NCBI RefSeq assembly: GCF_014596445.1
Contig: NZ_MECL01000177.1
Coordinates: forward strand, 1-58,555
Origin: Streptomyces sp. CBMA29
GTDB taxonomy: Bacteria > Actinomycetota > Actinomycetes > Streptomycetales > Streptomycetaceae
Reading direction: 5' to 3'
Length of the DNA: 58,555 nucleotides
Shown: positions 1 to 9,400 of the stretch, in pieces
Numbering within the stretch: the first letter of the stretch is position 1
Layout of the letters: the number at the start of each line of letters is the position of its first letter
The notes under the pieces: model-generated
The model's input: the letters and a program-made list of their open reading frames with translations, nothing else
Databases searched by the model: none
Told to the model about the DNA's origin: nothing
Program-made: the position numbers and the translations under genes

Positions 1-2
1 GG

Positions 3-881
3 CGCGGCCTCGACCTGCTGCGGGCGCTGCCCGAGGGCGCGCATGTGGCCGACCGGTGGAAGCGCGACCGCTGGTCGTTCACCGGGCACCGCGACCGGCT
101 GCGCGCGGGTGAGCCGCCGCAGCCCAAGCGGGACGGCGCCATCGCCGCCGCGCAGAAGCTCGCGGGCCGCGAGACCGCCCAGGCGCGGGTCTCCGCGCAG
201 GAGGCGCTGGACGACCCCCTGACGATGGCGGCCAGGCGGCTGGCGGGCGAGGCGTTCGCCGGTGAGGTCACCGGCGTCGAGATGACGTACTCCGAGGGCA
301 AGCGGCCCATGCCCCGCCCCCTCCTGACCATCCGCACCCACGACCTCCCCCAAGCCGAGCCCGGCACCAAGGCGTACCGCTCAGTGCCGGGCGCCAAGTC
401 CGCCCAGAGCGCCGAAGTCGTCTCGGTAGCACCGGCTTTCGCCCCCGCGAGCCGCCCCGAGGCCGCCCTGGCGACCGGACCGCACCCCGACGACTCGACC
501 GCGCCGCAACCCGTCCACGCGCCCGGGGCACAGCCCGACCGGGCGACCGGGGCCGAGGGCGCCCCTGCCCTCGCGGCGGACGGCGACGTCACCACCGCGA
601 CGGAAGGCGGTCGTGCTGCCGGGCCGGATGGGCGGTTGGTGGTGGTGCGGCTCACCGGGGGGATGGGGAGCGGGCGGACGCCGAAGGAGGGGTCGGTGCC
701 GGGGGCCGGTGACCGGGTGGACTTCACCTTCTTCGAGCACGATCCGCGCGGCGGCCCCGGGCTGCCGGAGCCGGAGCGGACACCGTGGACGCACGGCGGC
801 CCGCCCGACGCCGGGACGCCGCCCGGCACACCGCCGACCGCTGACCCGCCCGACCCCGTGACCGCGGAGGACTTCCTGTGA
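3..881 (+). CDS. Hypothetical protein, 5'-truncated by the window edge
   Basis: The frame is open from the first bases of the window with no stop, so the true start lies upstream; the GTG at 45 is only the first internal candidate. The N-terminal half (to about residue 115) is charged and looks folded, while the C-terminal half is rich in Ala, Pro, Gly and Asp and probably disordered. I do not recognise a domain. Its stop overlaps the GTG start of the helicase-like ATPase gene at 878 (GTGA), so the two are almost certainly co-translated. It may be a partner of that ATPase, but no function can be assigned. Confidence 0.7.
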   Translation, partial: RGLDLLRALPEGAHVADRWKRDRWSFTGHRDRLRAGEPPQPKRDGAIAAAQKLAGRETAQARVSAQEALDDPLTMAARRLAGEAFAGEVTGVEMTYSEGKRPMPRPLLTIRTHDLPQAEPGTKAYRSVPGAKSAQSAEVVSVAPAFAPASRPEAALATGPHPDDSTAPQPVHAPGAQPDRATGAEGAPALAADGDVTTATEGGRAAGPDGRLVVVRLTGGMGSGRTPKEGSVPGAGDRVDFTFFEHDPRGGPGLPEPERTPWTHGGPPDAGTPPGTPPTADPPDPVTAEDFL

Positions 882-2254
882 CGCAGCCCGTGCGAGCCGA
901 CGGCCCGGACACGGACGGACACGTGTCGGAGAGGTGGGACGCGGGAAGGGCCGCCGCCGAGGCGACGGCCGCGATCCTGGAGAGCACGCTGCACGGCACG
1001 GCCCGCGGGGTCGTGGTCGACTCGCCGCCCGGCGCGGGCAAGTCGACGCTCGTGGTGCGCGCGGCACGCGAACTGGCCGCGGCGGGCGAGTCGTTGATGA
1101 TCGTCGCGCAGACCAACGCGCAGGTCGACGACCTCGCGGACCGGCTCGCCACCGCCGAGCCCGACCTGCCGGTGGGCCGGCTGCACGGCGCCGAGTCGCC
1201 GCCCGACAAGGCCCTCGACCGGCACCCGGCGCTGATGAAGTCCAGCTCGGTGGCGGACCTGCGGGCCTGCAAGGTGGTGATCGCGACCGCGGCGAAGTGG
1301 GCGTACGTGAAGGACGCCGAGCCGTGGCGGCACGCCATCGTGGACGAGGCGTACCAGATGCGGTCGGACGCGCTGCTGCAAGTGGCGGGGCTGTTCGAGC
1401 GGGCGCTGTTCGTGGGCGACCCCGGGCAGTTGGACCCGTTCAGCGTGGTGGGCGCGGAGCAGTGGGCGGGGCTGAGCTACGACCCGTCGGCGAGCGCGGT
1501 GGTGACGCTGCTCGCGCACAATCCGGGGCTGCCGCAGCACCGGCTGCCGGTGTCCTGGCGGCTGCCCGCCTCGGCGGCGCCCCTGGTGTCGCGCGCGTTC
1601 TACCCGTACACCCCGTTCAGGAGCGGTACGGACCACGGCGACCGGCGGCTGGTGTTCGGGGTGCCGGGCGACGGCGACGGGCCCGACCGCGTCCTGGACG
1701 AGGCGGCGGCCAGTGGCTGGGGGCTGCTGGAGCTGCCCGCCCGGCACACCCCGCGCACCGACCCGGAGGCGGTACGCGCGGTGGCCGCGGTGGTGCGGCG
1801 GCTGCTGGACCGCGGGGGTCTGACGTACTCAGCGCCCGATCCCGACCCGGCGCCGCTGACCGCGGACCGGATCGCGGTCGGCACCGCGCACCGGGACCAG
1901 GCGGCGGCGGTGCGCGCCGCGCTGGCCGACGTCGGCGTCGCCGGGGTCACGGTGGACACCGCGAACCGCCTCCAGGGCCGCGAATTCGACGTGACCGTGG
2001 TGCTGCACCCGCTGTCCGGCCGCCCCGACGCCACGGCGTTCCATCTGGAGACCGGTCGGCTGTGCGTGCTGGCCTCCCGGCACCGGCACGCGTGCATCGT
2101 GGTGTGCCGCGCGGGCGTGGCCGAACTCCTCGACGAGCACCCGTCCTCCGAGCCGGTCCAGCTCGGTGTCACGGTCAAGTTCCCCGACGGCTGGGAGGCC
2201 AATCACGCGGTCCTGGCGCACCTCGCGGAACACCGGGTGAGCTGGCGGCCGTGA
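878..2254 (+). CDS. Superfamily-1 helicase-like AAA ATPase
   Basis: 458 residues. A Walker A loop (PPGAGKST, about residues 50-57) is followed by TNAQVDDLADRL, a Walker B-like VDEAY near residue 156 and GDPGQLDP near 187, the usual order of SF1 helicase motifs I, Ia, II and III. The C-terminal part has TANRLQGREFDVTVV and ASRHR, which match motifs V and VI. The organisation resembles short UvrD/RecD-like or Upf1-like ATPases common in actinomycetes. It starts inside the stop of the preceding gene (GTGA). The substrate is unknown; DNA or RNA unwinding, or ATP-dependent remodelling, is inferred from family membership only. Confidence 0.85.
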   Translation: MTQPVRADGPDTDGHVSERWDAGRAAAEATAAILESTLHGTARGVVVDSPPGAGKSTLVVRAARELAAAGESLMIVAQTNAQVDDLADRLATAEPDLPVGRLHGAESPPDKALDRHPALMKSSSVADLRACKVVIATAAKWAYVKDAEPWRHAIVDEAYQMRSDALLQVAGLFERALFVGDPGQLDPFSVVGAEQWAGLSYDPSASAVVTLLAHNPGLPQHRLPVSWRLPASAAPLVSRAFYPYTPFRSGTDHGDRRLVFGVPGDGDGPDRVLDEAAASGWGLLELPARHTPRTDPEAVRAVAAVVRRLLDRGGLTYSAPDPDPAPLTADRIAVGTAHRDQAAAVRAALADVGVAGVTVDTANRLQGREFDVTVVLHPLSGRPDATAFHLETGRLCVLASRHRHACIVVCRAGVAELLDEHPSSEPVQLGVTVKFPDGWEANHAVLAHLAEHRVSWRP

Positions 2255-2335
2255 GCGCGGTCGCTCACCCGAATGGAGGGGGTCTTGCGTGGGCGCGGGA
2301 CAATGGTGTGCGTGATCGATTCCGGAGGTAGCCGT

Positions 2336-2713
2336 ATGACAGAGCCGCAGTCGGCTCAGAGCGCGCAGGGCGGTGGGTCGCGGGAGGCGGCGCCGCGGCC
2401 CAGGCGGCCCGCGTCGCTGAGCTTCGAGCCTGCCGCGACGGTGGAGGACCCGGAGCACTTCTTCGACCTGGAGTCGATGGACGATCCGGGGCGGATGCTG
2501 GCGCGGGCGACCGAGCTGGCGACGGCTTTCCGTACGGCCGCCGACCGGGCCACGGACTTCCAGGCGATAGCCGCCGCGCAGCTCACCGATCCGCGCCGCT
2601 TCGACCGGCTGACCTACGCGGTTCTCGCCGAGCGCGCCGGGTGGACCGAGGACTACGCCAAGCGGATGGCCGAGTACGGCGAGGGCCTGATCGCGGGCGG
2701 CGCGGCCTCCTAG
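2336..2713 (+). CDS. Small conserved hypothetical protein
   Basis: 125 residues from the ATG at 2336, which has a GGAGG ribosome-binding site eight bases upstream; an in-frame ATG at 2273 lacks one and is less likely. The protein has a disordered, Pro/Arg-rich N-terminus and a helical C-terminal part (from about residue 40, HFFDLESMDD onward) without recognisable motifs, signal peptide or membrane segment. It follows the helicase-like ATPase by about 80 bases in the same direction, so it may belong to the same transcription unit. Function unknown. Confidence 0.75.
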   Translation: MTEPQSAQSAQGGGSREAAPRPRRPASLSFEPAATVEDPEHFFDLESMDDPGRMLARATELATAFRTAADRATDFQAIAAAQLTDPRRFDRLTYAVLAERAGWTEDYAKRMAEYGEGLIAGGAAS

Positions 2714-2889
2714 GGCGTGTCCGGCGGGTTTGGCTCCCGGGCGGCGGCCGTGACTGTCACGCGGCCACGGCCCGCCGCAACTGTGCCCCGCATATGCGTT
2801 GCGGCAAGGTACCCCCTCTCTCACCCTCCTGTCCCGAATTCGGCCGATTCCGCCGAGCGCGCCGGAAGCGGCCGGTACCTGTAGATGCC

Positions 2890-3534
2890 ATGGACGAATG
2901 GCAAGGGACCGGAAGCATCGCGGCCGTGACGCATGCCGTCACCGAGGTCGTCACCGAAGCCCAGCGGCGTCGGCACACGTCGTACGTCACGCCGGAAGGC
3001 GCCGAGTGGCTGGCCTCGGCCAGCGCCTTCCCGCGCAGCGTGCGGGCCCTGTGGTCGGCGCGTCCGACGGCGCCGAGCGTGCTGCCGTGCGGTACGGCGT
3101 TCGACGTGGTGAACCTGTCGGCGCTGTTCGGCCGCAGACTTCTGGAGCAGTTATGGGCGTCGGGCCCCGGCAGCGGCCCGGTGGCCGTGCACCGGGGGCG
3201 GCTGCTGCTGCTCGTCGCGCCCGGTACGGCGCAGCGGCTGCCGTACCTGCTGGACTGGGAGGAGTGGGGCGAGGCCGTGCCGCCGATGCTCTGTCACGGC
3301 AGCGGCGACGCGGTGACCGTACCCCCGCTGTACGCGCCGCAGGACGCTGCCGGGGCCGGCCAGGGGTCCGGTTGCGATCCGGGGGCAGGGCTGTCCCGCT
3401 GGCTGGTGGCGCCCGACACCCGGCACCCCTGGCTGCCGGGCGCGGACGTGGTGCTCTGGGCGTGCGTACGGGCGGCCAGGTCGGCACCCGCGAAGACCGT
3501 TCCCGCCCTGGTCAGCACCCCTGGAACGGCCTGA
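2890..3534 (+). CDS. Primase/polymerase (prim-pol) N-terminal-domain-like protein
   Basis: 214 residues from the ATG at 2890. The run AEWLASASAFPRSVRALW and the stretch SVLPCGTAFDVVN, followed by HRGRLLLLVAPGTAQRLP, are typical of the short Streptomyces proteins usually annotated as bifunctional DNA primase/polymerase. No obvious metal-binding DxD or HxH catalytic set is visible, and the protein is short, so an active polymerase is doubtful; it may be a degenerate prim-pol fold used for another role. It is followed by tRNA-Lys 55 bases downstream, and no clear terminator was seen in between. Confidence 0.6.
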   Translation: MDEWQGTGSIAAVTHAVTEVVTEAQRRRHTSYVTPEGAEWLASASAFPRSVRALWSARPTAPSVLPCGTAFDVVNLSALFGRRLLEQLWASGPGSGPVAVHRGRLLLLVAPGTAQRLPYLLDWEEWGEAVPPMLCHGSGDAVTVPPLYAPQDAAGAGQGSGCDPGAGLSRWLVAPDTRHPWLPGADVVLWACVRAARSAPAKTVPALVSTPGTA

Positions 3535-3589
3535 GTCATATCGATTTCCGCTCCCCGTGGCCGGATGCTAAGGTCTACGACGTCAGCAA

Positions 3590-3663
3590 GCGCCGCTAGC
3601 TCAGTTGGTTAGAGCAGCTGACTCTTAATCAGCGGGTCCGGGGTTCGAGTCCCTGGCGGCGCA
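3590..3663 (+). tRNA. tRNA-Lys (anticodon CTT), copy 1
   Basis: 74 nt cloverleaf. The seven-base acceptor stem GCGCCGC pairs with GCGGCGC, followed by discriminator A; CCA is not encoded. The anticodon stem GCTGA/TCAGC encloses the loop CTCTTAA (anticodon CTT), and the T-arm carries GTTCGAG. A -10-like TAAGGT lies at 3569-3574. The gene body is identical to the copies at 20815 and 24876. It sits immediately upstream of the two MprF/LysX-type genes, whose activity consumes lysyl-tRNA-Lys. Confidence 0.97.
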
Positions 3664-3672
3664 CAGACGGTC

Positions 3673-3702
3673 GAAGGCCCCTCGCGGAAGCGGGGGGCCT
3701 TC
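3673..3702 (+). terminator. Terminator after tRNA-Lys copy 1
   Basis: The GAAGGCCCC...GGGGCCTTC hairpin begins nine bases after the tRNA and is followed by a short T-containing tract. The same kind of stem follows all three tRNA-Lys copies. Confidence 0.85.
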
Positions 3703-3792
3703 TTCGTATGAACGTCCCTTCGTACGCACGTCCGGGCATACGGACGCGCCGTCCGGGTGGCCGGCGGCCCGCACCACGACGACCCTGGAGCC

Positions 3793-6336
3793 ATGGTGGA
3801 CTGGCTGGCCGACGCGTACCGGACGCGGATCGCGGACACCGGCCGTGAGCCGCTCTTCCTGCTGCTGGTCGGACTGATCGGCTCCTTCCTCTTCATCCGG
3901 TTCAGCGTGCGGATGATCCGGCGCGGGGTGAAGTGGTGGCCGGGCAACGTGCAGCCCGGCGGCCTGCACATCCACCATGTGGTGTTCGGCCAGGCGATGA
4001 TGCTGATCGGCGGCATCGGGTCGTTCGCCGTACGCGGCGGCCCGGTCGTGCACGACGTGCTCGCGCTGGTCTTCGGGATCGGCTGCGGCCTGGTGCTGGA
4101 CGAGTTCGCGCTGGTACTGCACCTCAAGGACGTCTACTGGAGCGAGCAGGGCCGCCAGTCGGTCGACGCGGTGATCCTCGCGGTGGCGGTGATCGGGCTG
4201 CTGCTGATCGGCCAGGCGCCGCTGGGCGGATTCAGCGGCGGCGAGTCGTACGCGCAGTATCTGACCGCCGGTGTGCTGATCGGCTTCGTGGTGGTGTGCC
4301 TGTCCAAGGGCAAGGTGTGGACGGGGCTGCTCGGGGTGATGGTGCCGGTGCTGGCGATCGTCGGCGCGCTGCGGCTGGCCCGCCCGGCCAGTCCGTGGGC
4401 GCGCTGGCGGTACACCTCCCGGCCGCGCCGGATGGCCAGGGCCGAGCGGCGCGAGGACCGGATCCACCGGCGGATGGTCGTGATGAAGACGGCCATGATG
4501 GACGCGGTGGCGGGCGCGCCGCTGCCGTCGGCGACGTCCGCGCGCAAACCCGCGCGGCGGCCGACGATCGTGGAGCTGCCGCCGTCCAGGATCGAGACGC
4601 TGCTGGCCGACGTGCTGCGGCCGTTGCGGCAGCCGGGGGCGGCCTTCACCGTCTGGTATCTGCGGGTGGTGTGCGCGGTCAACGCGGTGACCGGGGTGAT
4701 CGCGCCGTTCCGCAACCGGGTGCGGGCCGCCTCGGACGGCGAGTTCTTCACCGCCTTCCTGGTCAGCCCCGGTTTCACCGGCGCGGTGCTCGCGCTGGTG
4801 CTGTCGGTGAGCCTGCGCCGCCGCAAGCGGGCCGCCTGGATTGTCACGACCGTGCTGACCAGCGGATACACGCTGCTGTGCCTGGCCGGTGTGGCGGCGC
4901 TGCCGGTGACGCGCGGGCATCCGTTCAACTGGGTGTCGCTGGGCGTGACCGGGCTGGTGCTGGTCGCGCTGCTGGTGTCCAGGACGGTGTTCAACGTGCG
5001 CGGCGAACGGGGCAACGTGGCTCTGGGGCTGACGACCTTCGTCGTCGGCGGCGCGGTGGCGATCGGCCTCGGCACACTGCTGGTGCACGCGACGGACGAG
5101 CTGCCGCCGCGCCAGTGGGGGGCCAGTACGCGGTACACGCTGGTGCGGGTGCTGACGGTGTCCGGTCTCTTCGACCTGCCCGAGATCCAGGTGCCCGGCT
5201 GGACGGACCTGGCGATCAACGTCCTGAGCGTCGCTCTGATGCTGCTCATCCTGCTCGCCTTCTTCCGCTCGCCGCGCGGCCGGGACCGGCTGCTGCCCGC
5301 GGACGAGCGGCGGCTGCGGGCGCTGCTGCGGGTGTACGGGCGGCGCGACTCGCTCGGCTACTTCGCGCTGCGCCGCGACAAGGCGGTGTCCTGGACGCCG
5401 GAGCGGGACGCGGCCGTCCTCTACCGTGTGGTGAACGGTGTCGCGCTCGCCTCCGGTGACCTCGTCGGCGACCGGGCCGCCTGGCCGCGGGCCGTCGACC
5501 ACTGGCTGGACACGGCGCGGCGGCACGCCTGGGTCCCGGCCGTCACCAGCGCGGGGCCCGCGGCGGCCGTGGTGTACGAGGCGGCCGGTTTCCGCGCGCT
5601 GCCGTCCGGTGACGAGGCGGTGGTGGAGACGGCCTCCTTCGCCGCCGTCTTCGCCGATACGGGCTCCGCCGGGCTGAGCGCGCTGCGGCAGGCGCACGGG
5701 GTGCTCGGCGGCGCGGGCTACTCGGTGGTGCTGCGCAGGCACCGGGAGATCGACCCGGACGCATTGCGACGGCTGGCGCATCTGGCCGACAAGTGGCGGC
5801 GGCACCCCGCCGAGCGCGGCTTCTCCGTGGCGCTCGGGCGGCTCGGTGACGCGGCCGACGGGGACTGTCTCCTGGCGGAGTGCCTCGATCCGCACGGGCG
5901 GACCTGCGCGATGGTCACGTTCGTGCCCTGGGGGCCCGACGGGCTCACGCTCGACCTCATCCGGCGCGACCGCGAGTCCGGGCGGGCCCCGGTGGATTTC
6001 CTCCTCACCGAGGTGCTGCTGCGCGCCGCCGCCGGTACGGCTCCGCTGGGTGCGGTCACCCGCGTGTCCCTCAACTTCACCGCCTTCCGCGGTGCCCTGA
6101 CCTCGCGGTTGCGCCGCGCGCCGCTGCGGCTTCTCGCCCGTCTCGGGCAGGTCGCCGCGCGCGAGCGGGGCTACGCGGCGTTCGCGCCGCGCTGGCAGGC
6201 CCGCTACGTGCTCTTCGAGCGGAGAGCCGATCTTCCGCGGGTGGCCGCCGCCAATGCCATCGCCGAGGGCTTCCTCACCGGACCCCGTCTCCGGCACCGC
6301 GGCACCCTCCTCACCCCGGAGGACGGCGCCCCCTAG
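3793..6336 (+). CDS. MprF/LysX-type membrane protein with DUF2156 domain and extra N-terminal membrane domain
   Basis: About 848 residues from the ATG at 3793 (a GTG at 3757 is an alternative). Three blocks are visible. Residues 1-205 form a membrane domain with the motif HIHH near residues 59-62. Residues 255-475 form a multi-pass region like the LysX/MprF membrane part. Residues 485-845 form a DUF2156 (aminoacyl-phosphatidylglycerol transferase) domain with RDSLGYFALRRDK, RGFSVALGRLGD and RVSLNFTAFR. The last block is clearly paralogous to the neighbouring lysX product, but there is no tRNA-synthetase part. The predicted role is transfer of lysine (or another amino acid) from aminoacyl-tRNA to membrane lipid. 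The HIHH domain is not part of standard MprF proteins, and its function is unknown. Confidence 0.8.
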   Translation: MVDWLADAYRTRIADTGREPLFLLLVGLIGSFLFIRFSVRMIRRGVKWWPGNVQPGGLHIHHVVFGQAMMLIGGIGSFAVRGGPVVHDVLALVFGIGCGLVLDEFALVLHLKDVYWSEQGRQSVDAVILAVAVIGLLLIGQAPLGGFSGGESYAQYLTAGVLIGFVVVCLSKGKVWTGLLGVMVPVLAIVGALRLARPASPWARWRYTSRPRRMARAERREDRIHRRMVVMKTAMMDAVAGAPLPSATSARKPARRPTIVELPPSRIETLLADVLRPLRQPGAAFTVWYLRVVCAVNAVTGVIAPFRNRVRAASDGEFFTAFLVSPGFTGAVLALVLSVSLRRRKRAAWIVTTVLTSGYTLLCLAGVAALPVTRGHPFNWVSLGVTGLVLVALLVSRTVFNVRGERGNVALGLTTFVVGGAVAIGLGTLLVHATDELPPRQWGASTRYTLVRVLTVSGLFDLPEIQVPGWTDLAINVLSVALMLLILLAFFRSPRGRDRLLPADERRLRALLRVYGRRDSLGYFALRRDKAVSWTPERDAAVLYRVVNGVALASGDLVGDRAAWPRAVDHWLDTARRHAWVPAVTSAGPAAAVVYEAAGFRALPSGDEAVVETASFAAVFADTGSAGLSALRQAHGVLGGAGYSVVLRRHREIDPDALRRLAHLADKWRRHPAERGFSVALGRLGDAADGDCLLAECLDPHGRTCAMVTFVPWGPDGLTLDLIRRDRESGRAPVDFLLTEVLLRAAAGTAPLGAVTRVSLNFTAFRGALTSRLRRAPLRLLARLGQVAARERGYAAFAPRWQARYVLFERRADLPRVAAANAIAEGFLTGPRLRHRGTLLTPEDGAP

Positions 6337-6455
6337 CGCGGGGCGTGGCTTTGAGGGGCACTGGGGGGCACCTTCCCCGTGGCTCTGCGGAGGCGCATGC
6401 CGCCGGGTTGGGGAAAGCTGGGAGCGCCAGGTGCGTGGGAGGAGAGGCGGAGCCG

Positions 6456-9400
6456 ATGCCCGGGAAGGTGGCGTGGGGGCGGGTGGCGCCCAGAATTCCG
6501 GGCTGGTTCGGAGAATTCTTCGGGATTCTGGCCCTGTTCTGCGCCACCCTGGCCGTCGTCTCCCCGTTGCGGCCCCTGCTGGACCCGGTACGCCGGTGGG
6601 TGGAGATCCTGACGGTGCCGGCGTCGGCGAATCTGGCGTACGCGGCGTTCCTGGTGCTGCTGGGCGGCGCGATGGCGGCCCGCAAACGGGTGGCGTACTG
6701 GATCGTGGCGGTCTTCCTCGGCCTGACCGTGGTGGCGAATCTGGTGCTGATCGCGGTGCGGGACTGGAGCGCGATCCCGGCGCTGCTGATCACGGGCACG
6801 GTGCTGGGCGCCGTGATCGCCGCGCGGGGGGAGTTCTCGGCGCGGGTGCGCAAGGGGGCGTTCTGGCGGGCGCTGCTGGTGCTGGTGTGCGGGCTGGCGA
6901 TCGGCGTGCTGCTGGGCTGGGGGCTGCTGACGCTGTTCCCGGGGACGCTGGAGGGCGGGAACCGGCTGCGGTGGGCGGTCAACAAGGTGGTCGGCGGGGT
7001 GAACGACCTGCCGGACATCGGCAGGCCGCCGTACTGGACGAATTTCTGGCTCGGCCTGTTCGGCGCGGCGGCGCTGCTGTGCGCGGCGGCGGCGCTGTTC
7101 AGGTCGCAGCGGATGGAGGCGGCGCTGCGGGGGGACGACGAGGGCCGGATCCGGGGGCTGCTGGCGCGGTACGGGGACAAGGACTCGTTGGGCTACTTCG
7201 CGACGCGGCGCGACAAGTCGGTGGTGTTCTCGCCGAGCGGCAAGTCCGCGGTGACGTTCCGGGTGGAGGTGGGGGTCTGTCTGGCCAGCGGTGATCCGCT
7301 CGGCGACCCGGAGGCGTGGGGTCCGGCGATCGACGCGTGGCTGGCGCACGCGGGGGCGTACGGCTGGGTGCCCGCGGTGATGGGCGCGGGCGAGGAGGGC
7401 GCGAAGGCGTACGCGCGGGCGGGGCTCGGCGCGCTGGAGCTGGGCGACGAGGCGATTCTCGACGTGACGGACTTCGACCTCGCGGGCCGGGAGATGCGCG
7501 GTATCCGGCAGGCGGTGCACCGGGTGCGGCGGACCGGGGCGACCACCCGTGTCCGGCGGCACCACGACCTGTCGCCCGAGGAGCTGCGGGAGGTCGAACG
7601 GCTGGCGGACGCCTGGCGGGACACCGACACCGAGCGCGGCTTCTCGATGGCGCTGGGGCGGCTCGGCGACCCGGCGGACGGCGAGTGCCTGCTGGTGGAG
7701 GCGCTGGACGACAGGGGACGGGTGATCGCGCTGCTGTCGTTCGTGCCGTGGGGGCACGACGGGGTGTCGCTCGACGTGATGCGGCGGGACCGTACGGCGC
7801 CCAACGGGATCATGGAGTTCATGGTCACCGAGCTGGCCGCGGGCGCGGGCGCGCTGGGTGTCCGGCGGGTCTCGCTGAACTTCGCGGTGTTCAGGTCCGC
7901 TTTCGAGGAGGGCGCCCGGATCGGCGCGGGGCCCGTCCTGCGGATGTGGCGACGGCTGCTGCTGTTCTTCTCCCGCTGGTGGCAGCTGGAGGCGATGTAC
8001 CGCTCGAACGTGAAGTACCAGCCGCACTGGTACCCGCGGTTCCTGTGTTACGCCGACGGCAAGGACATGGCGAGGATCGGCCTGGCCTCGGGCATCGCGG
8101 AGGGTTTCGTGGAACTCCCGAGCCTGCGCTTGCGGCGGCGCCGCCGGTCCGCGGCGGGCGGGACGGGAACGGGCGGTACGGGAACGGGCGTGGCGGACGG
8201 TGTGGCGACAGGCGTGACGACGGCGAGCGTGACGGCCGCCGCGGCCGAGCGCGGCCGTCACGCCCCCGCGGACCCGCACGCCCCCGCCGAGCAGGTCCGG
8301 GTACGCCTGGCCAAGGTCGAGGGGATGCGGCGCGACGGCGTCGACCCGTATCCGGTGAGCGCGGGTCCGACGCATACGCTGGCGGCGGCGCGTACGGCGG
8401 GGGCAGGCAGCGCGGTGGCCGTCGCGGGCCGGGTGCTGCGAGTGCGCGACCACGGCGGCGTCGTCTTCGTGACGCTGCGGGACTGGTCGGGCGACCTCCA
8501 GACCATGCTGACCAGGGATCGTCTCGGACGGGACGGTCTGCGGGCGTTCGCGTCGGGCGTGGACCTCGGCGACCTGCTCCGGGTCGAGGGCGCGATGGCG
8601 GTCAGCCGCGGCGGCGAGCCGACCGCGGAGGCGTACTCCTGGACGCTGACCGGCAAGTGCCTGCACCCGCTGCCGGACAAGCGGCGCGGCCTGACCGACC
8701 CGGAGGCGCGGGTGCGGCAGCGCTATCTGGCGCTGGTGGTCTCCCCCGAGGCGCGTTCCCTGCTCACCGCCCGCAGCGCGGCCGTCGGCGCGGTCCGTAC
8801 GACGCTGGCCGACCGCGGCTTCCTGGAGGTCGAGACGCCGATGCTTCAGCCGGTGCACGGCGGCGCGAACGCCCGCCCGTTCACCACGCACATCAACGCG
8901 TACGACCTCGACCTGTATCTGCGGATCGCGCCCGAGCTGTATCTGAAGCGGCTGTGCGTCGGCGGGGTGGAGCGGGTCTTCGAGCTGGGCAGGACCTTCC
9001 GCAACGAGGGCGTGTCGTACAAGCACAACCCCGAGTTCACGATGCTGGAGGCGTATCAGGCGTTCGCGGACTACGACGTGATGCTCGATCTGGCGCGGGA
9101 GCTGATCCAGGCGGCGGCCGTCGCGGCGAACGGGGGGCAGACGGCCCGGCGGCCGGACGGCGCGGAGGTGGACCTGTCGGGGCGGTGGCCGGTGCGGACG
9201 GTGTTCGGGGCGATCTCGCGGGCGCTGGGCGAGGAGGTGGACGCGGGGACGCCGCTGGCGCGGCTGCGCGCGCTGTGCGACCGGGCGGGGGTGCCGTACG
9301 GCCCGGACGACGGGCCGGCCGACGTGGCGCTGGAGATGTACGAGCGGCTGGTCGAGGAGCGCACCACCACGCCGTGCTTCTACAAGGACTTCCCGGCCGA

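Noticed and set aside
3625..6297. 890-codon open frame on the minus strand
   Set aside because: It is antisense to the DUF2156 membrane protein, has the Pro/Arg/His-rich composition of a shadow frame in high-GC DNA and no domain.
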